Positions 1 through 21,904 of a stretch of 64,000 bases of DNA are shown here, piece after piece; the stretch's first letter is position 1, and the number at the start of each line of letters is the position of its first letter. The notes beneath the pieces were generated by a model, which was not told where the DNA came from, did no database searches, and saw only the letters and a program-made list of their open reading frames with translations. Both the position numbers and the translations under genes were made by a program. The stretch is from Rhea pennata (Eukaryota; Chordata; Aves; Rheiformes; Rheidae). The stretch covers positions 1,736,001-1,800,000 of the forward strand of contig NW_026907681.1 in the NCBI RefSeq assembly GCF_028389875.1. Direction: 5' to 3'.

Positions 1-1091
<1,091 letters not shown>

Positions 1092-2331
1092 GTAAGGACA
1101 CAATCAAGGTGTTGCAACGGAGGCTTTAAAATGGTAATGCAATCATGCTCTTCTTTCTGGAGAACATGGCAGTAGGGAATAACCCTCCAACTGGAATTAC
1201 CATCCTCTGTTCTTTTGGGGGATACCCAATAGCAATACTTATTATAAAACTTGGATACCTAATTTATGGCTTGAGTGCATGAACCTGCTTAGAGTTTAGG
1301 TGGGAAGGGTTGGAGAAGTTGCTCTTCATGACCTCAGGCTGGCTATTGGGTAAAGACAGTGTTACAGCAAGGAGAGTGGTTCATTGTTGTGTGGGTTTGT
1401 TTATTGGTTGGTTGAAGGGTTTTTTTTTGGGGGGGGGGGAGGGTTGGTTTTCTTTGAGCCAGTGGTTGTTGGCAGAGATGACTCTGTTTTTGTCTCATCA
1501 GGATTATATCTTTGTCCTTCTCCCACTCAAGCCAAGCTTCTTTTGCCCTCTTCATTTGGCCTCTTTTACCTGTTTCTGATTACTACTACTGTCTGAATTG
1601 TAAGTTTTAGAGGCAACTTCTCTCTCTGCTGTGTGATACACCACACCTCAGCGCTGCTTATTTTAGTGGCCTTAATCTCGTAAATGATCTTAAGGGAACG
1701 TGCACTGTGAATTTAGAAGGATCTTAAATCTAACTCCTTGGCCCCTTAGAGCAGTGAGATGTGTGAGCAGCTGACTACTGGGTCAGCCCCGCCTCATAAG
1801 TGTTGCCCTGTGGAACATACATGCAATCATCTCTTCTTGTTAGCTGCCCTATATAGCCTCCTTTGCAGGAGAACTCCAAGGGCCGGGGAGCAGCCACCAT
1901 CTCTTCTCTGCTTTGTGTTTTGCCCTAGTGCCAGTGGTGTAGACTTTTGTGAGTTGTAGAGTTCTTAGCAGAAAGCCACCGTCCTTCAGTTCTAGAGAGC
2001 TCAAGTTGGCTATGGAGGTCAGGCCAGCTAATTGGCCAACATTATCTGCCTGCTCACATCGGAGCTGATCAGTGAACGAAGGGGCATTTCAAGATGCCAT
2101 TCAGCTGACCTGTTTCAGCCATCTGCCCTTCAGATGAGATGAATTGCTCTCTACCCATACTGAGACATGCTCTGCTAAGTAGTGAGCCCGTTTTCAAATA
2201 TCCCCGAAGTTACGCTGGAGCATGGATAATCTTGCAGAAGCTGTCACCCCCTGCCCCCCTTCCCTGGGCGGTGTGCGAGGATGGGTGTCGTGCCTAGAAG
2301 AGGTCTCAGTATCATTCCTGTATCCTTGCAG

Positions 2332-8199
<5,868 letters not shown>

Positions 8200-9708
8200 G
8201 TAAGAGTTCAAAGCTTGAAAAATCACCACTTCCCCAAGGGAAGGGATTGAGGGTCCTCTTCCTTGACTACATTTGAGGCATGTTAGTCCTTGCCCCGTGT
8301 TGCCAGTCCTCTGGAGCTGGCAGCATGTTTGGTTTGCTTGTTGCTGCATTCCACCGAGATCATGCTGTCTTTAAACGGCAAGTTCCTTGCATGAGATCAG
8401 TCTTTGAATCCAGCTATGCCCTGGCCTTAATTGACACACTCTGACAGTAAATTTCTGAAGATAACTGTGAAACAGCACTTCTCAAACTTTCTGATTAGTC
8501 ATGGTCTGCCTGTTTGGTTCTGAGATGCACAGGCAAATTTTTCTTTCTATCTTTTCTCTTTAAATTCACTAATCTGTCTGTCCCTCTCTCAAAATTACAG
8601 ACCTCTAGTAATACTTTTCCCAGAGGTTTCCACTTTAATCCCCATCTAGGGGAAGGAATGGATCTTGCCATTGCAGTCATGTTCTAGAAAAGCAATTGCA
8701 CTTGACTTCACTGACTTTCTCATGCAGCCTGCTTAAATACGAGCACGAGCAATCACGAGAGGACTGCCCACAGACCTGGGTCTGGGTTCAAAAAATACTG
8801 TCACTGTCCTCCAGCACTCCCTGCTCTTACAAGACTATGTTTGTTTCTGCTTGAATGTCTCTGTTGGATGAACTCCAGCATCCACTGTGAGTGCCTTTGC
8901 ATGCCAAGGGAGTCTGTCGCAGAAGTCAAGATGATGTCAAGCACTGAATGAACTCTGCTCATGGAGTCTTATCTCCGGGGCCCTTGATTTTTTTCTGTGA
9001 TTTTAGGGATGTCAGCAAGTGCACTTATTTCTTGCCCACTCTCCAAGTGGAAAGAGCAGTAGTGTGGAGCTGGCTGGCAGGAACCACTGCCAGCTGAGGA
9101 AGAAAAGACTGCCTGGAGGAGGGGTGACAAAGCAATGTACGCTTGAGTCTCACCTCTGTTCCACTGAAGCTTCCTGTGATGGTTATATTGAGCGATACAA
9201 ATAATTGGCAGGCATATGAAATCCACGAAACACAATAGAAAAAAAGTGGACAGTGTATTGTCATAGGTGTTTCAATAGCGATGTCCAGTTTCCTCTGAGT
9301 CCATTTTGCCAGCATCCCCTCCTATTTTCCAAACAAAGCTTGATTCTCCTCTATAAGGCTTTTCCTAGTATCTCACTCCATTTCTCTACTCCTCTCACCC
9401 TGACTCTCACTTCTTGCCCTTTATTTGTGTGCATTTAAGAACATTTTGCCAGTTAGTATTGGCAAGTTGGGGGCAGAGGCTGATGTGCTTTTGCAGCTGG
9501 AGGTGAAGTAGTTCATGATGTTACTGTCTCTAGCTGTGTAAATATGCCTAGATCCTGCTAGTCCAGAGCCCCACAGCTTGGATTAACTTACCTGGTGGCT
9601 GCCTAGTTTGGCAATACTGGAAGTACTTTGGCAGGAGGGTAGTAAGTAGCATCCTGGGTGATGTGTTCCTTGGCATAGACCAGGTTTTGCACAAGCTCTA
9701 TATCCTAG

Positions 9709-12147
<2,439 letters not shown>

Positions 12148-12374
12148 GTGAGAGATCCTGGGCCCACCTGCTGCCATGGCCACATTCCCCTAGGGAGGTT
12201 ACTTTGTTCCTGGTTGGGTGGGAAAGGGAGACTGCAGGAGCCTGAGGCCAAGATTAGGCCAGATGCTGTCACCTTCTGTGCTCTTGCGCTTGTTGGGACA
12301 AGCAACTATGATGCTGGCACAGTTCTTCTATTGATGTGTTTACCCCGATGACTGTACCTCTTTCCTTTCCTCAG
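12148..12374 (+). other. Deletion junction inside POLE copy A
   Basis: The intron starting at GTGAGA 12148 runs into sequence that, from about 12176 (GGCCACATTCCCC), matches the intron upstream of the RYYHIP exon in copy B, at 59282 downward on the minus strand. Copy B carries several exons before that intron (59291-60757); copy A has none of them. The junction is therefore an intron-to-intron deletion near 12175 that removes roughly 390 residues of coding sequence. In the ~200 bases compared by eye between 12176 and 12374, about a dozen differ from copy B. Confidence 0.8.
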
Positions 12375-15300
12375 ATATTACCACATCCCCATTGGGAATC
12401 TCCCTGATGACATGTCTACCTTTGGTTCTGACCTGTTTTTCTCCCACCACCTCCATCGCCACAACCATTTGGCGTGGCTCTCACCCACGGCCCGCCCAGA
12501 GCTGGGGGGTAAAGAGGCTGATGACAACCGTTTAGTTACGGAGTTTGACGAGAGAGCCTCAGTGGAGATAAACAACCCTGGCTGCTACTCCACAGGTAGG
12601 ATAGCACTGAGTGGGAGCCGAGCCAAGTGCTCTTCTATGAGCTCAGGAGAAGGATGGCTGCAGTGGCAGAAGAGTATCTGAGCAGTTCTGCAGTTTCTGA
12701 CAGCTTCAGAAGTTGAGCAATGATCTGGACAGGATATATGCAATTGGCATCTCCTGGGGATAGAGTCCTGTATGCAATAGAAAAATGCATGTAGGCATTT
12801 AAGTACAGATTATTTTCTAGTTTGTGGCCTCTCATAGCAGCATTCAGAAGATCACTTCTGGTGGTCCCTAGGATGAATCTTTCTGTGATGCAAAACAAGC
12901 TGACTGATAGTTCTTCTGAGCACCTCTGCTGCAGTTTCCAGAAAAAGCTGGTGGCCCCTGGAGGGGAAGTAGATCCAAGTTCTGTTGGAAGGTGCTCTGC
13001 TGTTTAACTGTGCAGTGAATGGGGCCGTCTGTACATAGCATCACGGCCGTAGAGGGGAGAGGTCTGGCCATGTGCCAAAAGTGTCCTTTAAGGCCTGTAA
13101 CACAAGGTGTGTGGCAGTCTGGAGAGCAGCACAGTTTCCCATGCTGCTGCAGTAGCATACAGGCTTTCACCATTTCCTTATATGAATATCTTGATGTTGC
13201 ACTCGGTAGATGCAGCAACACCTGTAAAGAGCTCTTACAACTTGTGGAAAGTCCTGGCAAGTGGGTGCATTCATCATACCTGGAGAGGGGATTGTGTGCT
13301 TGCTGGTTCTCTGCCCTGCTTGCCCGTTGACAGGTTGTGTTTGTTCACAATGTGTCTGGAGCTGGATATTCAGAGCTTGGCTGTAAACACAGTGTTACAG
13401 TCCCATCACATCAATGACATGGAAGAAGGTCCCAGCGTGAGTATCAGTTTTGATGTGATCCAGCAGGCATCTCTAGAAGACATGGTGACAGGGAACCAAG
13501 GTGCCAACATTCCAGCCAGCTATGATGAGAGTGCCCTGTGCTCCAACCCCTTCAGGTATGTCTGTAAGGGTCAGCATGAGATGGAGCATCTGTTTCATCC
13601 TGCCTGATGCCCTCAGGGTCCTGCTTCCCAGGCTGTACCTGCAAGAGGGCAGGGTCCTCCTTCCCAGCTGACTGGCTGGCTTTAGCCTCTCCAGATTCTT
13701 ACTAGCATGTGGTTTGTGGGGTGCCTTGAAGCACAATAGGCAGCTGGCTTGGCAGAGGGAAGGAGGCGAAGCCCAGCTTTGTCTGTTGACATCCTCCCTT
13801 TTAGGCTTGAGGATCAGCTCTCCCTAGTGGCTCAGCCAGCATATGTGAGGAGATGCTTTTGAAGAGTTTGCCCTTTCCTGTTTCTCTTTTCATCTCCACA
13901 AGGTCATAGGGGCACATAATTGCCCTGTGGCTTATGTGCTGAGAGCTAGTGCATCTCTGCTTTGGCAGAGTTGCCACTTGCTCTAGCATTATCTGAAAAC
14001 ATGTCAGTGTGTGAAAGGAGGAAGGGCTCATGTGCCTGGTGTGATGCTCATCTCTGCTCCGTGGCAGGATTCTGAAGAGCATGGTGGTGAGCTGGGTGAA
14101 GGAGATCACACAGTATCCCAACATCTGTGCAGAGAACCAGGTGATTTGTTTTTACCGCTGGCTCTGCTCTCCTTCCTCACTGCTTTATAACCCAGCTTTG
14201 CATCGCCCTCTGCACAACGTGATGAAGAAGCTTTTCCTACAGTAAGTGAAAATGGAGCTTGCCATGCCCTGTGCGTGGAGCAGACGGACATAGCCATGGG
14301 TGGTACTCCATTGGCACCCATAGCTGTGTCTTTCTGAGCACCTGTGGCACAACCTCTGGAAAGGCCCAGTAACTTCCAGATGCATAGTTGGTCCAACTTT
14401 TGTTGGAGTGCCTGCCATCCTGTGGTTGGAGCTCCCTTAGATGGCGAGACCAACGCATTTGACTACTGGCTGTGCTGGAGCAGCACATCCTTCCTGAATT
14501 GTATGTTGTGCTGTGGTTTGCTGTTCCCTGTTTAATGGCAGCTAAATAGCAGCAGTTCCTCCAGCCTGCTGCCTCCAGATCCTGTGTTCTGCTTGACCGT
14601 TAGTGGCTGAGTTCAAGCGTCTGGGTTCTTCAGTGGTTTATGCCAACTTCAACCAGATCATCTTGTGCACCAAGAAACGGCGAACTGAGGATGCCATTGG
14701 CTACATGGAGTACATCATCAACAGGTGGGGCACACTTGGCTGCCAAAGGGTACGCTCAGCAAGCCAGGCCTGGAGATAATCTTCTGGAGGCTGAGCTAAG
14801 ACATGGCTCAAGGTGTGGAAGGAGGATGCTGATTCTTGCCTCTTCTTGGTCCTCAGCACTGCATTTCTTGCAAAGTTAGCTTTGGAAGAAAGCGGACAAG
14901 GTCACCTGGTTCTTGCGCCATCATGCCCGGAGTAGGGATCTGTCCCTTAACTGTGCTGTATGGGGCAATATTCCAAAAATATCTGTGTGATTCAATCTAA
15001 AGAGACCTTCAGGAGAATGTGAGCAGTTGCGCTCTACCCAGTCTCTTATACTCTGGTAGCTCTCAGCATCCCAGCTATGATGTGTGGGCTGCTAAGACAG
15101 GCGTCTTGACACAAGAGGCAGTTGAAGCGTGGGTATGATTCCTCTGCAGCCCTTAGTTCTGCTAATGACTGCTCTGCAGCCTTTTGTACTGAGTCCATTC
15201 GCTGAAGCATGGTTGGATGTGAGAAGTGAACTGCTCTCTTGCTAACATCGCCTGCTCCTCATTGCCTCCCATGGAGAAGGTTATTAGCTAGGGAAGATGC

Positions 15301-18163
15301 CAACACTGTGTGTGACTGCAGTCTCTTCCCTCCAGCATCCACTCAAAGGAGATCTTCCACTCTCTGACTATTTCCTTCTGCCACTGCTGGGAATTCCTGC
15401 TCTGCATGGATCCAGCAAATTACGGAGGTATCAAGGGAAGAGTGCATTCTAGCGTCCACTCTGGGGAGGTAAGAGATGGGAAGTGCTCAGCTCCAGAGAC
15501 AGGGTTGCAGTGGGTTGAGTTGAGCAGGGAGCTATTGGTTTGGATATAGGGAATTGCTATGATATCACCAACCGAAAGCCTGGGCATGGCTTGTGCTCCA
15601 TTCCAGCAGGACACTAGCAAGAGTTAAGTGTTGGATGAGGACAGTGAGGAAGAAGAGGAGAATAAGGAAGAGGAGGAGGAGGATGGAGAAGCAAATGTGG
15701 AGGACTTGCTAGAGAATAGTTGGAACGTTGTGCAGTTTCTCCCCCAGGCTGCCTCCTGTCAGAACTGCTTCCTCAGGATTGTGTTGGGTGAGTGCAGTCT
15801 GCTGCTCACCTGGTCCTACTTTGAATGTTACCTCTGGTGACTAGAGCTATCCCCACTCTTCTGCTGCCCAAGCCATATCCACAGCATTCCCCACAGCTTC
15901 TTGAAGCTCTGTGTGCTACTGAGAAGGTTCTGATGTTGATCCAAAAAACCCCTTACAGTCAAAGATTGCACTGTGCTAGATGTGGTACAGAAGGGACCAC
16001 CTCCATGTCTGTAAATATCATTGTTTGGGTGGTTTCAGCACCAGTGTGAACTCTCAGAGAGGGGAAAAATGTCATTAGTTCCTGATCAGTCATTGGTGCC
16101 CCAGGAGGGTCAACAAGCACAGTAGCACTTGTGCCACTCTCCCATCGTGGACTGCATCTGGAGCTTTTCTTATGTGTCTTTGCAGCCTACATTGTGGCTG
16201 TGTACCACAGCATGAAGGAGGAGCTGCGGTGCAATGCCCCTGGGAGCGCTCCCATCAAGAGGAGGGCCACGAGCCAGGTGTCCCAGGAGGCATTGGGAGA
16301 GACGGGAGCCATGCCTGGTGAGTACGGTTAGCCACAGTTAGGCATGGGAGAGCTGTGTGCAGCACTGCTGGGCCAGTCCTGCAGCAGGAAGAGAGCTGCC
16401 CACCTTGCTGTCCCCGTATGCTTCCATATGGCTCAAGAGCTTTCTCTGCTCCTCCTCTCCAAGCATGATCACTTTCTCACAGGATTACGTGGCCAACGAG
16501 CTCACGCAGAGCTTCTTCACCATCACTCAGAAGATCCAGAAGAAGATGGCTGGTTCCCGTAATGCCACTGAGCCCTCAGACATGTTCTCAGTGCTACCTG
16601 GCTCCTACTTGCCACTCAACAACCCAGCTCTAGAGTTCATCAAATACGTCTGCAAGGTTAGTGGGGTGGGCCGTGTTTTTTTTTCTTTTTTTCTTTTTTA
16701 AAAAAGAATCTGTTGCAATTCTACAATCAGTTTGTTTTGCCCAGCTAGCACTCGCATCAGAGTGAGTCCCCATGAGGACTGTCTTCTCTGCTGGTGGCCT
16801 TCCCTAACACTTTCTCCTCTAGGTGTTGTCCCTGGATGCCAGAATAACTAACCAAGTAAACAAACTGTGCTTGGACCTGCTGCGCCTCATTGAGGTGGGT
16901 GAGTTCTCAGAAGAAGCCCAGTTTCGGGTCCCTTGCCGCTCCTATGTGCTCCCTGAAGTCACCCGCAGGAACTGCAATTTTTGCAGGGACTTGGACCTGT
17001 GCAAGGACCCTGCCCTCTCGCAGGTACAGCCTTCGTTTCCCAGGAAAACCCCTTTGCCCTGGCTGCATGCATGAAGTCCCTCTTGGGGACACCAGAGGCC
17101 CTAGCATGGTTGTGCTCTTGGCCTGTCGTGAACTCACATGTTGTCTGTCTTTCTCTCTCTCTCAATCCTTTTGCTTTGAAGGTTCCGTGACAGTGATAAA
17201 CCTCCCTTCAGGGTTATTTTCTGCTCATCCCCTTTCCGAGCTGCCTGTGACAGTTTGAGGTGTGCTGGTGCTTTGGCTGATGCTTTATCCCCTCCCGAAA
17301 TTGGTTATGGCTTCCTGGCACTCGGGGCTCTCTGAATGCTCTTGTTAGGCTGCGAGGGCTGAGGCTGCACCATGCTTTCTCTTGGGAAGAGTCACACTTG
17401 TGTTCATCTCCCTTCTCTCTGCCCCTCGGATGGGTCAGTGCTGCCCAGTTGGGTATGCTCCAACTGCCAGGCCCAGTATGACTCGGATTCCATTGAAATG
17501 GCACTGGTGGAAGCGCTGCAGAAGAAGCTAATGGCCTTGCTGCTGCAGGACCTGGTGAGTGCTGGGCTGCTGCGCTGCAGGAGCCTGCCCTTGATGTGGC
17601 AGGCTGCAGCAGGAGGGCTGAAGCTGCTCTCTGCTCCTTGAAACCGAGCAGCCCAACCTTACTTCTCTGACTGATGTGATGCAGTGGGGATATGATGAGG
17701 AGAGTTTGGCTCGAGCGCTCTCCACTTCTTCTCAGCACATAGCTGCAGCCTTTTGCTGGCTGGCTGAGGCTTGACCCATTGACCTTGTGTCAGTGGTGTC
17801 TCCCCAGAGAGCCCTGTCAAAGGACTGAGCTGCTCAGCCTTGTCTGCTATCCCAGCTAAAACCCCTTTGCCTCTAGGTGTGCAAGAAGTGTCATGGTGTG
17901 AAGGAGACACTTATGCCTATGTACTGCAGCTGTGCTGGAGATTTTGCCCTCACCATTTCCTCCCCGGTATGTGTGCATCCTGCCACGACGTCTGGCCTCC
18001 TGCGAGCAGCTCCCCTGTAATAGCCAGTGAAAAACCCTGTGATAACTTGTGCCTTTCAGTCCATCTGGCACAAGTTCATCTCTCTGTGCTTTCTGGCTGT
18101 TTATTCATTGATTTGTGCCCAAGCCAGCCAGTCCTGCCTGAGCAGCTTGCAGAGCATCTCCTG
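12176..18163 (+). repeat. Left arm of a decayed inverted repeat (POLE 3' half)
   Basis: Exons and introns are homologous to the minus strand of 54853-59282. Bases matching the right arm end abruptly at CTCCTGG 18163. The right arm lacks the equivalent of about 13471-15070, so the arms differ in length. Each arm carries its own private point mutations and indels, showing independent decay after duplication. Confidence 0.88.
12375..17966 (+). pseudogene. POLE: POLE copy A exons: C-terminal half and zinc-binding region
   Basis: The exons are 12375-12595, 13351-13555, 14068-14241, about 14604-14724, 15336-15468, 15610-15787, 16186-16317, 16463-16656, 16823-17023, 17429-17554 and 17877-17966. The acceptor of the second reads CACAA and that of the eighth CCAAG; copy B keeps CACAG and CCAG at these places. 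The acidic-loop exon ([10 protein letters not shown]) has TAA at 15625 where copy B has CAA. One cysteine of the first zinc cluster is Arg ([16 protein letters not shown] in copy B). A Trp in the LLWMDP stretch is Cys. The second cysteine cluster (CKKC...CSC) is present in the last exon. The final exon, present in copy B at 54638-54751, is absent. Confidence 0.92.
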
Positions 18164-19154
18164 GCATGCACACCTGTGGATAGCACGGCTGCAGCGTGGC
18201 AATGCTGGATCCCAGGGATTTCTACGTCTGCAGGAGATGGGTAATGCTTGGCTGCTGAAGGAAGTGGGTGGCAGAGCTCTGCCTGTGCTTTCTGCCAACC
18301 GCGAAGGCCTGCCCTGCACGGGCAAGGTAGCCGTGAGGTGCAAACCTCAGTCCAGGGAGGCTGGCTCTCCTGAGACTGCCCTGCTGGGGCGCTCTGCTTG
18401 CCTGTGCAGAGCAGCATGGCAAGGGCTGTTTGAGGTGGCTGCCGCAGCTCCCCTGTGGCACTGAGGACCTGACGCTGTCCTCATCTCATCCCTGCCTTTG
18501 GGATACTTTCACCTTTCCTGAGCTGTGCAAAGCCCAGATTAGCAGGTTCTGCTGGCAGCCAGAGAGAGCAGGGTGTTGGTGCTTGCCCTGGCACGACTCC
18601 CCGCCCACCACCTCCACCCTCTCCTGTGCCACAAAGCAGCTGCGCTGGAGCCTATGCTCTCCAGAAGCTGCTTGGGACCAGGTAACGGAGGGGCCATGCC
18701 CGCAGGCTGCGGGAGATACCGCAGAGACCGTGGGCATGTGTTGCTGTACAGGGCAAGGCGAGTGTGGCAGCTCTCTCTTAGCTGTCTGTCCACTCTGCCT
18801 GCCTTTGGTGGCTCTGAGATTGCCTCCTTGCCCACATATTGCCCCATACCATGATCTCCTGGAAGTGTGACTGGAAGTGGAGCAGAGGGATAGGAAAGAG
18901 GAGGCGCAGCTGGAGCATTGCAGTGCCAGATCCCAGGGACTTCCAGAGCTGCAGGAGATGGATGACAGGTGCCTGGTGAACAAAGTAGCCGAGCAGAGCC
19001 CTTCCCATCCTGCCTGCTGCCCTCAAATACCTCAAACGGCAGCAGAGCCCTGTGTCTCCTAGCCCCATGTGCTGGTGCCCACAGATGGTTTAGGGAGCAC
19101 TTGTTCCACTCCGGTTCCCGGGGGCCGAGTGTCCGCTTTGGCAAGCCAGCACTA

Positions 19155-19198
19155 ACACACACACACACACACACACATACACACACACACACACACAC
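19155..19198. repeat. (CA)n microsatellite
   Basis: An uninterrupted AC dinucleotide run with one AT interruption. The homologous run lies at 46195-46239. Confidence 0.97.
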
Positions 19199-19435
19199 TC
19201 ACACATGCACTCTTCAGCAGCAAGCAGTTAATTAGTAAATACTTACAAAGAGACCGACCCAATGGAAATCTCGAGAAGGACCACTCCAATGCTTGTCCCA
19301 ATCATCTGCATGATGAAAGAAAGAGAGTTGGCAGGCACAATCCTTTCGGGTGTCCCCGAGGAGGCAACGTAGCCCTCTGTTGTGAAGCAGCCACCCTCTC
19401 CTTTGGAAAAATTCTGGTACTTATGGTTATTCATG

Positions 19436-20071
19436 GTAGGCGGAAGTCCCGGCACGTGGGCCCAGCAAGTGCAGGGAGTTTAGCCCAACTCCGTCCCAGT
19501 TGCATAACCGGGCTATGACACTGCGCACGTGTGCAGACTTATTTCGGGGGCCACATTGACTCTGGGGGTCACTATTTCATTACTCTTCAACTTGAGACCT
19601 TCATGTTGACTGCTTCTCATGGTTATTCTGTGGCTGGGAGCCACCGAATCTCTATGTAACCAACCGCTGTTCTTTCTCACAGATTTCCAAGACCTTCTTA
19701 GTTACTTATTTGTATCCTGCTTAACACAGCGGTAGTTTTCTAGACACACAAAAGTTACAGCATGGACCATTCCCACCAAGTATCACGTAGTACGGATACA
19801 AAAGTTGCAACAGGAACCATTCCCACCAAGTATCACCTAGTACGGATGCAGCACTCTGGATCCCAGAGGCGAGGAGATCACTGAGAGCTCCTTTTCCTGT
19901 CCTTTCCCTATACATCTGTGTTCATCCTTCAGAAGGGCTACCAGGAATGGGAGACAGCCGGAGAGCTCTATCCTCACCAAAGTCAAGGGTGTGACACAGT
20001 CACCAAGCAAGGTGTGGGATGTTGGGGTGTACAGAGCCCACCACCCCCTCCCCCGCGTCTGCTTCCCCCCC
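19436..20071. other. Segment present only in direct-repeat copy 1
   Basis: The partner copy passes from GGTTATTC (46460) straight to GCCCCCAACCC, so these ~636 bases are either inserted here or deleted there. It contains a tandem pair of ~50-base units at about 19748-19848 (each with ACCATTCCCACCAAGTATCAC). No obvious target duplication, LTR ends or coding motif is seen. A retroelement LTR is possible but not shown. Confidence 0.6.
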
Positions 20072-20545
20072 GCCCCCAGCCCCAGCCGAGGTGAGGCTCC
20101 GACCCTCCTTTCTCCCTTCTCTTGTCTTGCTTGCTTTGGGTGGCCTCTTGGAGCAGTAGATGAGCAGCAGACTTTCTGCAAGGGCTTCCCAACTGCTCCT
20201 TCATCCAGATGGACCCAGCAAAGGAAGCTGTCCTGTGTGGTGGTCCCTGCTGCCTGCATGGGGACTCCTGTGTTCCCTCTTCCAGGCCCAGCACTGTCCT
20301 TGGCTCCCGATGAGGCAACCATGGCTGCATCCCAGACACATTGGGACTGCATGTTAGGTCACCTTTGCAGTGCTGTGCGGCAGGCTCAGCAGAGCTTGGC
20401 ACGTAGCACCAGGCAGGGACCTATGGCCTTAGCCAGGCAGGCGCGCCATGCTCTGCCTGCCCTGACAAGCAGCGTCAGGCCTCTGTGGTTTTGGATGTTC
20501 AGGGCGGGAGAGGGCACTCTCAGATCAGGTCAGGGGAAGCTCTGA

Positions 20546-21117
20546 CATGCACCCCCTTGTTTGCCAGGGCTATTATTGCCAGCTGCAGCTATTTGAAGCA
20601 GAGGGCAGATCAGCTTTGTATTGCCCCGAAGCTTAGGGGAAACAGATTGGACCTTGCCAGACTCTACAAGTGAGAAGTGGGAAGAGGAATGTGCCTTTGA
20701 TGCTGGGCTCTGTCGCGGAGGAGAGGCACTCTCTCAGCCTTTCGTCTTTTGAGGCAACTGCATGACTTTGGTGGGGCACTTTCAGATGTGGCAGCTGCCC
20801 CAGGCCTGTTGCGTGGCCAGAGTGGAGATGGCCTGGTGCACTGGGGCAGGATCTTAGCTTTTTCAATGGGTGGCATGAGAGAGAGGATGAGTTTGCAGTG
20901 GTTTTGGCAAAGTGCTTTTGAAATTACCAAGCTGGTCTGTGGAAGAGCTTGGGCTGGCCTCGAGCATTGCCAGTGTGGACATGGCTTGCAGCCGCCACCC
21001 GGCATCACCTGGCCAGTGTGTCAGACCTGGCTGATGGCCTCTCTTGGACAGAGAGTCTCGGAGCCTTCCACTATTCCCAGAAGTCTTCTCACAGAGATGT
21101 TGAGCCAGATGAATCCC
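20546..21117. other. Unassigned non-coding stretch
   Basis: No exon with recognisable homology was found. Short open frames lack splice-site context and known motifs. This stretch separates the end of the direct repeat from the CR1 fragment. Confidence 0.5.
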
Positions 21118-21637
21118 CCCTAGGTGGCAACAGTGAGGCCACATCTGGAATGCAGTGCCCTGTGCAGGGACCATGAGAGCTGCCAGTAAGCTGGAGCAAG
21201 TGCAGCAGAGCCCATGAAGATGGTCAGGGCTGGAGAACACAACGTAGGAGGAAAGGCTGAAGGAGCTGCGTTTGTCCTGTCTTAGGAAGGGATAATGAAG
21301 GGGGATCTAAGACAGTGATCCAGCACCCGGAGGAGGCTATGGAGGCAGACTCTTCTTAGAGGTGCTCAGTGAAGGCACGAGAGGCAGCTGGCCTGAGGTG
21401 CCCCTGGAGCAATTAGGACTGGTAGAAAGGAAACTATTCTTGTGCCTGAGAGTGGTGCAGCCCTGGGAGAGGCACCAGAGAGGCGGGAGCCCTGTGTTCT
21501 TGGAGAGGTTCAAGACATAGCTGGACAAGGTCAGGGTGATTTAAGTTAGCTTTGCTGGAGAGATGCAACCCATTCTTAGCTCTTACATACACGCCATGGA
21601 GCACTTCTGGGATCTTCAAAGGCTCTACTACCTATGA
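21118..21637 (+). mobile_element. CR1-type LINE, truncated 3' end
   Basis: The order of landmarks is that of a CR1 3' end: GTGAGGCCACATCTGGA, then a GGCTGGAGA / GGAAAGGCTGAAGGAGCTG stretch, then GTGCAGCCCTGGGAGAGGCACCAGAG and TTCAAGACATAGCTGGACAAGG. It is diverged and 5'-truncated, as most CR1 copies are in birds and other reptiles. The ends are approximate. Confidence 0.72.
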
Positions 21638-21904
21638 CTTTGTTCTCCAAATAAGGAGCAATTGGTGACCAAATTGGCTTTGCTTGGAGCCGGGCGAGAG
21701 CGCGGCTGCTGCCGCGTGGGGCAGCGAGAATAACTGGGCAGCGCTCTCTGCGCCTGGGGAGGCTGTGAAACGCAGCGCAGCCGCACGAGGCAGCCGTGCA
21801 CGCGGCCGTGTGCCGCGCTGGAGCGCGGTGTTAGTGCGGGCGGCCAGGGCAGTGCGGGGGTGCTAGCGTGTCTCTTCTTTCTCCGTGCCCTCGTCTCGGC
21901 GTAG

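Larger units (their letters stand above)
18164..20545 (+). repeat. Direct-repeat segment, copy 1 (partner at 45202-46946)
   Basis: Starting at the GCACACCTGTGGATAGC region, this segment aligns in the same orientation with 45202-46946. About eleven differences occur in the first ~340 bases compared by eye, fewer per base than between the POLE arms. Copy 1 has about 636 extra bases (19436-20071). A match to itself at an offset of roughly 720 bases is visible (GATCCCAGGGA... GCAGGAGATGG at 18209 and 18929), suggesting a repeat-unit origin. I see no gene. Open minus-strand frames are present in both copies but resemble no known protein. Confidence 0.85.

Noticed and set aside
18027..18160. Open frame [17 protein letters not shown] near the end of POLE copy A, also in copy B near 54960
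   Set aside because: It lies after the donor of the last conserved exon and before the true last exon in copy B, and it is not part of POLE in other vertebrates; it is intron sequence.
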